Part shown: positions 1 through 5,458 of the stretch, in pieces
Numbering within the stretch: the first letter of the stretch is position 1
Layout: every line of letters starts with the position of its first letter
Source of the DNA: Nitrospira sp.
GTDB lineage: Bacteria > Nitrospirota > Nitrospiria > Nitrospirales > Nitrospiraceae
Direction: 5' to 3'
DNA length: 5,513 bases
NCBI GenBank assembly: GCA_030456405.1
Contig: JAKDNQ010000161.1
Span: 1 to 5,513 of the forward strand
Position numbers and translations under genes: made by a program
The notes under the pieces: generated by a model
Database searches by the model: none
Seen by the model: only the letters and a program-made list of their open reading frames with translations
Told to the model about the DNA's origin: nothing

Positions 1-383
1 TTAGTGCCTTCCACAAAATACGAACGAAAGAGACTCTCCACCACTTCGTCCTGTTTCCCCTGCAGTGCTGAGCACCAGACCAGCCGATGGGCCGCAAAGG
101 TATTTGGCGTCCGCTGAATCTTCTCAAAGGCAAAGGGAATCCCTTCCTCTGCTCCGGCCGCGAGAAGTTGCTCTTTCATGCGGCCAAAAACCTCCAAACT
201 TCCAAACTTGGCCTTTAGATAGGTGGTCCGATCCATTCCTTCGAGCGGCATTGTCGGATTCAATTGAAATGGACGCCACGTCACTTGCACGTCGAGGCCG
301 ACCGACGTCAATGCCCGTTCAAGTCGTCGCTTCCCGACATAACACCAAGGACAGACGATGTCGGAGTAGATGTCGATACGCTT
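1..383 (-). CDS. FrnE/DsbA-like thiol oxidoreductase, C-terminus cut by window edge, no canonical start codon
   Basis: A DsbA-family protein with a thioredoxin fold, of the FrnE / 2-hydroxychromene-2-carboxylate isomerase-like group, which are usually cytoplasmic dithiol oxidoreductases. The reading begins RIDIYSDIVCPWCYVGKRR, with the CPWC active-site motif about ten residues from the N-terminus. It continues through WRPFQLNP, a typical post-active-site strand, and a helical insertion (RMKEQLLAAGAEEGIPF, then TPNTFAAHRLVW) to SYFVEGT at the left edge. About 127 of the usual 210-240 codons are present. No signal peptide precedes the motif. There is no ATG, GTG or TTG between the in-frame TAA (420-422) and the conserved start; the first in-frame ATG is well inside the domain. 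AAG at 381-383 stands where ATG is expected, 7 nt after an AAGGA sequence (391-395), so I take 383 as the original start. It may be a start-codon mutation, a rare AUC start at 375-377, or a sequencing error. Family assignment is firm; functional expression is uncertain. Confidence 0.85.
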
Positions 384-390
384 CCTAGAT

Positions 391-395
391 TCCTT
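391..395 (-). promoter_or_regulatory. Shine-Dalgarno-like AAGGA before the FrnE-like gene
   Basis: AAGGA on the minus strand lies 7 nt upstream of the AAG codon at 381-383. This is ideal spacing for a start there. It is the main reason to think the AAG was once ATG, because the conserved protein begins at the very next codon. A second weaker purine run (AGGA, 383-386) lies 5 nt before an in-frame ATC (375-377). Confidence 0.4.
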
Positions 396-487
396 AGAAT
401 ATTTCTCCGAGCTTGCTCGTTACCTTCTTTCAAGGGGTGGTCTGGTTGGTCCCCAACTGCGCACGACCTTCTCACCCGCCCAACCCC

Positions 488-507
488 GGTCGCGTTGGAG
501 CGCGACC
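488..507. repeat. Perfect GC-rich hairpin, 7-bp stem with 6-nt loop
   Basis: GGTCGCG (488-494) and CGCGACC (501-507) form a perfect stem around the loop TTGGAG, followed on the plus strand by TTTTC. It has the shape of a weak intrinsic terminator for plus-strand transcripts, but no plus-strand gene precedes it. On the minus strand, where the neighbouring genes lie, no T-run follows the stem. Confidence 0.4.
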
Positions 508-599
508 TTTTCCCAAGCGACCACTACCCCCATTCTAATTGATCCTTCCGATCTCGCTCGTTCTCTCTTCAGGGATGGGGGCTGATGGATCTTCCACTG

Positions 600-640
600 C
601 GCGCGTCCAACGAGGGCCTTCTCAGGCCGCGCGTTGCGCG
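600..640. repeat. Long interrupted hairpin inside the spacer
   Basis: Three stems nest: CGCGC (600-604) with GCGCG (636-640), AACG (609-612) with CGTT (632-635), and GGCC (615-618) with GGCC (625-628) around the loop TTCTCA. Small internal loops separate them. The nesting is too orderly to be obviously random, although high local GC makes chance stems common. Confidence 0.35.
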
Positions 641-738
641 AGCACAGAAGATCATCGGCCTCCATCCCCTTCGTCGTGGGGGTTCCGTGAGCACGGGGGA
701 CCAACCAGGCCATCCCTCCCCCCTGCTGGCGGGCTTTT

Positions 739-1641
739 TCAGCGTTCTGCCAAGTGCCCCATTTTGCCGACGTTATAATCATTCACGGCTTGGACCAATT
801 CTGCTTTTGTATTCATCACAAACGGTCCATAGCGAGCCACCGGCTCATCGATTGCTTCGCCCGCCATCACCAGAATCGTGGCGTCTTCCTCTGCAACGAT
901 CTTCACCGGCTCCCCTGTCGAGACCAAGACTGCCAGATCGGCTTCCGATAATCGGTGCGATCCCTCTACGGATGCCTTCCCACTGAGGACCAACAGACCG
1001 ACGTTGTAACCGTTCGGAATCTGCAACGGCATCGAATGCCCCGCGCGCGGACGGAGATCGTACAATTCGACGGGCGTGAATGTCTTAGCCGGGCCTTTTG
1101 CGCCTCCCACCGACCCGGCAATCACACGAAGTGAACCGGCTCCCCCGTCCAACTGCACGACCGGAATCTGATCGTTCACAATCGTTTGATAACCGGGCGC
1201 AGACATCTTGGACGATTTGGGCAGATTCACCCACAGTTGAATGGCCTGCAACGTCCCGCCACGTTTGGCCCATTCCTTCTCATGCAATTCTTCGTGCACG
1301 ATCCCGGAGGCTGCGGTCATCCACTGCACATCACCCGGACCAATGACGCCCGAATTCCCGGCTGAATCTCGATGCGCCACAATACCCTGATAGACAATCG
1401 TGACAGTTTCAAATCCTCTGTGTGGATGCTCGCCCACCCCTCGCGGATGGTCCGTCGCTGGATAGAACGTAGGGCCCGCGTAGTCCAACATGATAAACGG
1501 GCTCAACTCACGGTCCAGATCGTTGCTGGGAAACAGATTCCGCACGTGAAATCCGTCTCCGACGACGTGCTGAGAGCCTGGGTGATAGACCTTCACCTGA
1601 TTCGTCTTTTCCACGTTTGCTACCGGCATTGTGTCTCTCAT
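739..1641 (-). CDS. Pirin-family cupin protein
   Basis: A complete 300-residue pirin-type bicupin, close to the family's usual length of about 290. Bacterial pirins are cytoplasmic metal-binding proteins; some have quercetinase activity and others act as redox-linked regulators, so the exact role cannot be read from sequence. The N-terminal cupin carries GEHPHRGFETVT (His72 and His74) and GIVHEE (His116 and Glu118), which match the four metal ligands of pirins, so this copy should bind metal. Also typical are the LFPSNDLDRELSPFIMLDYAG segment near the N-terminus and LQAIQLWVNLP in the middle. The C-terminal cupin begins around residue 180 (FTPVELYDLRPRAG). I chose ATG 1639-1641 because GGGAGGG lies 5 nt upstream; an in-frame ATG at 1665 would place that Shine-Dalgarno inside the gene, and ATG 1629 is too far from it. 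The gene has its own promoter upstream, so it is probably a separate transcription unit. Confidence 0.95.
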   Translation of the reverse strand: MRDTMPVANVEKTNQVKVYHPGSQHVVGDGFHVRNLFPSNDLDRELSPFIMLDYAGPTFYPATDHPRGVGEHPHRGFETVTIVYQGIVAHRDSAGNSGVIGPGDVQWMTAASGIVHEELHEKEWAKRGGTLQAIQLWVNLPKSSKMSAPGYQTIVNDQIPVVQLDGGAGSLRVIAGSVGGAKGPAKTFTPVELYDLRPRAGHSMPLQIPNGYNVGLLVLSGKASVEGSHRLSEADLAVLVSTGEPVKIVAEEDATILVMAGEAIDEPVARYGPFVMNTKAELVQAVNDYNVGKMGHLAER

Positions 1642-1645
1642 TGTA

Positions 1646-1652
1646 CCCTCCC
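1646..1652 (-). promoter_or_regulatory. Strong Shine-Dalgarno deciding the pirin start
   Basis: GGGAGGG on the minus strand, 4-5 nt before ATG 1641. It decides against the longer in-frame start at 1665, whose codons would run through this site. Confidence 0.8.
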
Positions 1653-1730
1653 TTCTCCGTGTCATAGGTCGCTATTCTTGATTACTCTACGACCTCCTTG
1701 AATACCTTTTACATTACGTGTGACTTAGAC

Positions 1731-1758
1731 AATATAGTTCTAGTTAGGACGAAGTCAA
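1731..1758 (-). promoter_or_regulatory. Sigma70-type promoter for the pirin gene
   Basis: Reading the minus strand, TTGACT (1753-1758) is a 5/6 match to the -35 consensus and TATATT (1731-1736) is a 5/6 match to the -10, separated by 16 nt. Transcription would start near 1724, giving a leader of roughly 80 nt before ATG 1641. It lies in the AT-richer part of the intergenic region and points towards pirin. Confidence 0.6.
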
Positions 1759-1798
1759 GCTGAAATACCAGCGGTTCGTATAAATGTCGATGGGGTGT

Positions 1799-1956
1799 TC
1801 AGTCGTAGATAGGACCTACGATGGATCGCGCTGTGTAGCCGATAAGATCGGTTACGTACTGCTCGATCTGTTGAAGAGGAGCCGAGCCACTTTTACGCTG
1901 CACGTCATCGGTTCTTCACTGACTGCAGCCTTTCTGGACGAACTTTTTTTGAGCAT
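1799..1956 (-). pseudogene. Possible frameshifted small gene (two overlapping 34-codon frames)
   Basis: Two short minus-strand frames overlap. One starts at ATG 1956 (MLKKSSSRKAAVSEEPM...) and ends at TAA 1852-1854. The other runs from GTG 1903 to TGA 1799-1801 and ends QQIEQYVTDLIGYTARSIV followed by GPIYD. The second has protein-like composition and an amphipathic pattern. A single-base shift around 1885-1900 (GTAAAAGTGG) would join them into one product of about 52 residues. Neither frame has a clear Shine-Dalgarno, and I recognise no family. It could be a decayed gene, a real small protein, or chance. Confidence 0.25.
1803..1821. repeat. Short hairpin, 6-bp stem
   Basis: TCGTAG (1803-1808) and CTACGA (1816-1821) form a perfect 6-bp stem with a 7-nt loop, just before the stop of the second small frame. 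No T-run follows in either direction, so it is not a typical intrinsic terminator. Confidence 0.3.
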
Positions 1957-2010
1957 GTGAGACAGACATCGAAGCTTTGCTATGCAAGAATGGTTTTCCG
2001 ACACATCCTG

Positions 2011-2194
2011 CTAGCCCGCATTATTCATGAAGGTTCGTTGCGAAAGCGTGCAGACACGAAGCGAGACGGGCACTCGGAGCCGTAAAGTCCTGAGGCATAC
2101 TCGTGCAGTATGTCAAAGGGCTGAACGGCGAGACTGCCCGTCGCAGCCGTGTATCCGCGCTTGCAGCAGATGCTTCATGAATAATGCGGGCTAG
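2011..2194. mobile_element. MITE-like palindromic element with perfect 22-bp terminal inverted repeats
   Basis: The left end at 2011-2032 (starting CTAGCCCGCATTATTCAT) and the right end at 2173-2194 are perfect reverse complements over 22 bp; the match stops at the bases just outside. The CTAG at each tip is itself palindromic and may be a 4-bp target duplication, leaving 18-bp repeats (2015-2032 and 2173-2190) and a 176-bp element. Internal symmetry continues: GACGGGCA (2065-2072) pairs with TGCCCGTC (2135-2142), and a central hairpin CATACT/AGTATG (2096-2112) sits almost exactly at the midpoint. There is no transposase gene inside, so movement would depend on an enzyme encoded elsewhere, possibly of an IS family making 4-bp duplications (inference). 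The right tip contains the polymerase stop codon. The element may also act as a large stem-loop ending the operon transcript. Confidence 0.7.
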
Positions 2195-4491
2195 GCCTCC
2201 CTTGGCAAGTTGGCTGGCTTGCCATTGGCCGAGCCATGTGCATCGCGGTTGGTAAGACCGATAGGTTCGCGCAGAGAGGCCGCCGTCACACCGAAAGGCG
2301 CCAACAGCACGAGGGCCGCTTTCAGAAGCAGGTTGTCATAGGCTGAGACATCGTAGCTCCATGTCCCATCGAGCCCTGCCACTGCCCTCACACGATCGAA
2401 AGGACAAGCCGCGTCGGTATCCGTAATGATATAGTGAATCGTGTCGCCCGCTTGGAGCGACAAGCCGCGCGCGAGCAATTCCTGCGCAGCAATCATCGAC
2501 AGGGTCTGATGGCGGTAGGCGTGAGACTCTTTGGAGAGCGACTTCGCAATGGCCAGCTCTTCAATGGTGGCGCGACCATCTTGGAGATAGCGCCGATAGG
2601 TATGGACGATCTCTAAGGCCTGTGGAATCTGTTTGCGCAACTCTACCAGCGTCCCTGCTTCACTCAGACAGCGCAGCACCTCCGCCTGTGCCCGTTTGAC
2701 GAACCGAGGCGCATCGCTGCGACGGATTTCGATGCCGCGGATTTTCATCCCGCCATGGTCGAACAGACCCACGAACTGATTCGGCACCGGCATGAGCGGA
2801 TTGACCCGTGACGGGAAAAATCCAATCCAGCGATAGAGCCCCTCCACGCCGATCGAGAGCCCAGTCTGCTCAGTAATCGCCTGCGCGAGGCTGTCATAGT
2901 CTGCCCTGACCGCGCCGGGCTTGGCGAGCCAGAGCGAATCCACAATCGCGTGCAGCATGCGATAGCCCTGTTGCTCAGCGATCTCTTTCGCCTGCAACAA
3001 AATGTCACGACTGTAGGCCGTGACCGCTTCGTGCGCTTCGATCCGACCGAACCGGGCATTCTTGTACCCCAAATACCCGAACGAGACGACGAGCAGCCAC
3101 TTGAGCGCTGTTTGCCGTTGATCGAGCACCGCCCTCGCCGCCGGCTGTGTCGCCGCGGCCATGAGCTTCTTGTACCGCGCGCGCTTGTCGAGCAATGGAG
3201 CCAGCGTGCGAGGCACCAATCCCTGGCGCCGGAGGCAGGTATGGTGGCCGATCTCCGGCACCCGCGCGGTGGGCTCATTCCGGCAGCACCGGCAATTGAC
3301 CGTCTCGGGCGAGACGTTGAAGCGCACCATGATGGAGGGATACATCGAAGAGAAATCCAGCTCACCAACCTGTTCGTGATAGCCGGCGATCGGCGCGAAC
3401 ACCAATCCGCCCTGATCGGTCTGCAGCAATTCGAGCGCGGATTTGAAAGCTTCCGGCTCCTGCTTCCGGTAGGGAATCAACAGTCCGTCGCGGCAAGCCG
3501 TTTCGAGCTGCATCGAGGTGATCCCGGTCCCGGTCGTCGTGCGAGCCATCTGCTGCAGATCGACCTTCGTGACACGAGCCTGCTCGATGAGTCCGGCCAG
3601 GCCCGTTTCCGCCAGCGCGAAGGAATTGTGTCGATCGAGGTGCAACCGTCCCGACAGAGTGCGGGCGCCGGCATGGGACAGGATGCGGCCATACGAAAAA
3701 TACGAATGGGGCTTCCTGGCGCCGATGGCTCGATGAGGATCGCGATTGAGCGCGAGCGGCAGGCGCAGCCGATCCGCCACGGTCATGAGACGCGGCAACA
3801 GATAGGAATCGCCCCAGTCCGTCAAGAGAATGTCGGGGTCCTCCCGCACGAGCAGCTGGTTGAACCGCTGAATCACATCGGCATCATCTCCTTCCAGCAG
3901 ACGCTCCTCTCCATTCATCCGCACTACGAGCGAGGCGCACCCGCCATGATTCGGATTGGGAGACGGGCTGTCCGGCGACAGCTCCATGATCGTGAGAGGC
4001 GGCAGACCATAGTCCGTGTCCCAGGGCGACTCCAACGCTTGAATTGACTGAATCAAGCCCTCGTCTGTGAGGTTCGCCTCGCAATGGACGAGAGGAAAGA
4101 GTTCCCGATCGTAAAAGTAACGCTGCGGCAGCGACACATCCACGTGAAAGAACTGCGCGTCGGGGCAGGCACGGATCAGCTGTTGTGTGAGGGGCGAGAA
4201 CTGCGCGGGGGCGTGAACCGAGACTTCCAGCACCGGGATCGGGCGAAGCGCACCGAGTTCATATCGCTCTACTTCTCTGGTGCCGGTGCGACAGGAAGCA
4301 CGGCGGAGTAGCCGGAGCACCTGCTCGCGGATAGGCATCGGAGCAGCCACATAGCAGGTCGGCACAAAGGGATCGACGGCCCTGATGCGCTGACCGTCCT
4401 CACCGAGGAGCCAGACGACCATACCCTCTTGTGCCGGGTAGACATCAAGAAGCCACCCCGTGAGTCGAGTCGTGGGGCATGCGGGTTTCAA
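2191..4491 (-). CDS. Family B DNA polymerase lacking a functional proofreading exonuclease; probable translesion polymerase
   Basis: A 766-residue B-family (Pol II / archaeal PolB-like) DNA polymerase. Polymerase motif A is ELDFSSMYPSIM (377-388, catalytic Asp379). Motif B is KWLLVVSFGY (464-473). Motif C is HAIVDSLWL (514-522), retaining the second Asp (518) of the usual DTDS, with the first replaced by Ile. The thumb-proximal GMKIRGIEIRRSDAP (581-595) matches the KGLE-type motif. The exonuclease half is present but broken: the DxE of Exo I is IME (168-170), Exo II reads DPDILLTDWGDSYLLP (218-233) without the Asn and Asp, and the stretch that should carry Exo III appears deleted before residue 300. 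The start is TTG 4491: an in-frame TGA lies 3 nt upstream of that codon, and the next ATG (4422) would remove the conserved GWLLDVY. It overlaps the preceding gene by 47 nt. The neighbouring lexA suggests damage induction. Family is certain; the translesion role is inferred. Confidence 0.93.
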   Translation of the reverse strand: MKPACPTTRLTGWLLDVYPAQEGMVVWLLGEDGQRIRAVDPFVPTCYVAAPMPIREQVLRLLRRASCRTGTREVERYELGALRPIPVLEVSVHAPAQFSPLTQQLIRACPDAQFFHVDVSLPQRYFYDRELFPLVHCEANLTDEGLIQSIQALESPWDTDYGLPPLTIMELSPDSPSPNPNHGGCASLVVRMNGEERLLEGDDADVIQRFNQLLVREDPDILLTDWGDSYLLPRLMTVADRLRLPLALNRDPHRAIGARKPHSYFSYGRILSHAGARTLSGRLHLDRHNSFALAETGLAGLIEQARVTKVDLQQMARTTTGTGITSMQLETACRDGLLIPYRKQEPEAFKSALELLQTDQGGLVFAPIAGYHEQVGELDFSSMYPSIMVRFNVSPETVNCRCCRNEPTARVPEIGHHTCLRRQGLVPRTLAPLLDKRARYKKLMAAATQPAARAVLDQRQTALKWLLVVSFGYLGYKNARFGRIEAHEAVTAYSRDILLQAKEIAEQQGYRMLHAIVDSLWLAKPGAVRADYDSLAQAITEQTGLSIGVEGLYRWIGFFPSRVNPLMPVPNQFVGLFDHGGMKIRGIEIRRSDAPRFVKRAQAEVLRCLSEAGTLVELRKQIPQALEIVHTYRRYLQDGRATIEELAIAKSLSKESHAYRHQTLSMIAAQELLARGLSLQAGDTIHYIITDTDAACPFDRVRAVAGLDGTWSYDVSAYDNLLLKAALVLLAPFGVTAASLREPIGLTNRDAHGSANGKPANLPREA

Positions 4492-4735
4492 GAATCATCA
4501 CTTTCTGTTGTAATGCGATGACGTGTTTCTGTTGTTCGATCAACATAGACAACAACATCACCTCGAACGGCGTCTCGCGCGCAAGATAGGCGCCGGCTGA
4601 CGCATGGTGGCGGGCGGCAGCGAACAACCCATCGAGCGCCTGCTGGTCCTCACGCCGTAACGCACGTCGGTAGCGGCTCCACAAGTCGATTTCCTGCTGG
4701 ACCAATTGCGTGAAGGTGGCAAGCGTGCGCCCCAT
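4445..4735 (-). CDS. Small all-helical protein of the LexA-polymerase operon, function unknown
   Basis: A 96-residue charged, helical protein with no signal peptide or membrane segment. Predicted helices cover roughly residues 5-29, 31-46 and 56-84. The last (PFEVMLLSMLIEQQKHVIAL onward) has heptad-like spacing of L/M/I/V and may form a coiled coil. I know no firm function. From memory it resembles short haloarchaeal proteins that begin MGRT, carry a WS-[RD]-[FY]-RRALR motif and end with a LLSMLIE-type helix, but this is unverified. ATG 4735 follows the stop of the RecA-like gene after 2 nt, and its own end overlaps the polymerase start by 47 nt, so it is almost certainly translated with both. 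The wedged position suggests an adaptor or small subunit linking the RecA-like protein and the polymerase (inference). No strong Shine-Dalgarno is visible; translational coupling is likely. Confidence 0.85.
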   Translation of the reverse strand: MGRTLATFTQLVQQEIDLWSRYRRALRREDQQALDGLFAAARHHASAGAYLARETPFEVMLLSMLIEQQKHVIALQQKVMILETRMPHDSTHGVAS

Positions 4736-4737
4736 GC

Positions 4738-5448
4738 CTACAACCGATTCCAGAGAGGGCGCGGAATCATCCAGCGTCTGGGCTCAGCTCCTCCCTCTTC
4801 CCGGAGCCATAGCCCATCCTCGGCCTCGCACAGATCGATCACCCGGCGCGCCTGCGCGCGGAGTGCCGCCACAAATCGACTGCGTCCACCGGATTCAGGC
4901 GGCGCGAGCGGGGTCACGCATAACAATTGAATACACTGATCAGCCATGTGCTGTAAGGCCTCCGTCATGGCACGAAAGAGGCGCGTCGCTTCAGGCTCCG
5001 GCACCGACTGATCGTACAAGGTGTCGAGCGGGCCGGCGAGAATGACGAACCGCGCATCATAGGTGCGCAACGCCGACGGAAGACAATCCGTAACCAACCT
5101 GACCATCTGATGACAGGTGAAGGCCCGCGAGACGTGAATCTGTTGCAACACCTGATCCGGAGCCACCCGGCTTGCCCGAGCCAGCCGTCCCACCAAGAAC
5201 GGGTCGAAGACATTGGCGCCGGCCAGATACAACACCGGCTCGCCGGCCAATGCGCGATCGACCGCGGCACAGAGGCCCAGTCGATAGACCGATGACGGTC
5301 CAGACAACAGCACTAATCCCTTCCGCTGATCTGTGGACACCGCATTCCGCCGCATCGCCGCCAACAGATGGCAAGGCGCCTCGATAACTGCGCTGCCATC
5401 CGCTGTATGAAACGGAAGCTCCATCGCCTGCTGCTGCGCCTGAGCCAT
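4738..5448 (-). CDS. RecA/RadA-fold protein with degenerate Walker motifs (ImuA-like role proposed)
   Basis: A 236-residue protein with the pattern of the RecA/Rad51/RadA core. A hydrophobic strand ends in GPSSVYRLG (50-58) where GxxGxGK[ST] is expected. VLYLAGANVFDPFLVGRLAR (72-91) parallels the RadA segment after Walker A. VLQQIHVSRAFTCHQMVRLV (100-119) closely resembles the RadA VARAF-x-x-x-HQM segment. RFVILAG (133-139) occupies Walker B, and QLLCVTP (174-180) the following strand. The Walker A lysine and the Walker B aspartate are both missing, so ATP hydrolysis is unlikely. The family's N-terminal domain is absent. It follows lexA after 8 nt and precedes the helical protein by 2 nt. This recalls ImuA, the RecA-like accessory of lexA-imuA-imuB-dnaE2 cassettes, and archaeal RadA paralogues. 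ATG 5448 is preferred over GTG 5460 because GAGGTG (5453-5458) serves it. The fold is fairly sure; the role is inferred. Confidence 0.8.
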   Translation of the reverse strand: MAQAQQQAMELPFHTADGSAVIEAPCHLLAAMRRNAVSTDQRKGLVLLSGPSSVYRLGLCAAVDRALAGEPVLYLAGANVFDPFLVGRLARASRVAPDQVLQQIHVSRAFTCHQMVRLVTDCLPSALRTYDARFVILAGPLDTLYDQSVPEPEATRLFRAMTEALQHMADQCIQLLCVTPLAPPESGGRSRFVAALRAQARRVIDLCEAEDGLWLREEGGAEPRRWMIPRPLWNRL

Positions 5449-5452
5449 AGAA

Positions 5453-5458
5453 CACCTC
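5453..5458 (-). promoter_or_regulatory. Shine-Dalgarno of the RecA-like gene, overlapping the lexA stop
   Basis: GAGGTG on the minus strand lies 4 nt before ATG 5448 and shares bases with the upstream TGA (5457-5459). The overlap implies translational coupling and settles the start; GTG at 5458-5460 would have no comparable site. Confidence 0.6.

Larger units (their letters stand above)
434..716. repeat. Structured non-coding region bounded by a 21-bp imperfect inverted repeat
   Basis: The arm at 434-454 (ending CTGGTTGGTCCCC) and the arm at 696-716 (beginning GGGGACCAACCAG) are reverse complements over 21 nt with two differences, each of which would be a G-U pair in RNA. Between them sit a perfect 7-bp hairpin (488-507), a long branched hairpin (600-640) and a hairpin with a one-base bulge at 681-702 (GGTTCCGT against ACGGGGGACC). 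This density of self-complementarity in a gene-free spacer fits a mobile-type or REP-like repeat or a structured RNA. Whether it is repeated elsewhere cannot be seen in this window. Confidence 0.45.
384..738. other. Gene-free, hairpin-rich spacer between the FrnE-like and pirin genes
   Basis: No reading frame here has the composition of a real protein. The longest minus-strand frame (420-782) runs into the end of pirin and encodes a low-complexity R/G/P-rich product. I see no convincing promoter for the FrnE-like gene. The stretch is instead dominated by inverted repeats, described in separate entries. Confidence 0.6.

Noticed and set aside
1..3. TTA at the left edge as a stop codon (TAA) for the FrnE-like gene
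   Set aside because: It is out of frame with the conserved reading, which continues past the edge after SYFVEGT.
718..739. CCCCCC/GGCGGG hairpin followed by TTTTT on the plus strand, terminator-like
   Set aside because: The stem has a C-C mismatch, and there is no plus-strand gene to end; in the direction of pirin transcription no T-run follows.
420..782. Minus-strand 120-codon open frame in the spacer before the FrnE-like gene
   Set aside because: Low-complexity R/G/P/W composition, overlaps the 3' end of pirin, no Shine-Dalgarno, and it runs through the hairpins; better explained as open frame in a GC-rich structured repeat.
1692..1698. AAGGAGG-like Shine-Dalgarno in the pirin leader
   Set aside because: No start codon at suitable spacing and no credible reading frame after it; probably chance in the leader.
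2011..2194. Integron attC site
   Set aside because: Palindromic, but the conserved attC core sites (RYYYAAC and GTTRRRY) are absent at the ends, and no integrase or cassette structure is seen.
2745..3368. Minus-strand 207-codon frame inside the polymerase
   Set aside because: Alternate frame of the polymerase with an R/S/C-rich product; the polymerase frame holds motifs A to C across the same bases.
2950..4047. Plus-strand 365-codon open frame opposite the polymerase
   Set aside because: Rich in R, H and Q with no recognisable domain; antisense to a polymerase with clear motifs, so an open-frame artefact of GC-rich codons.
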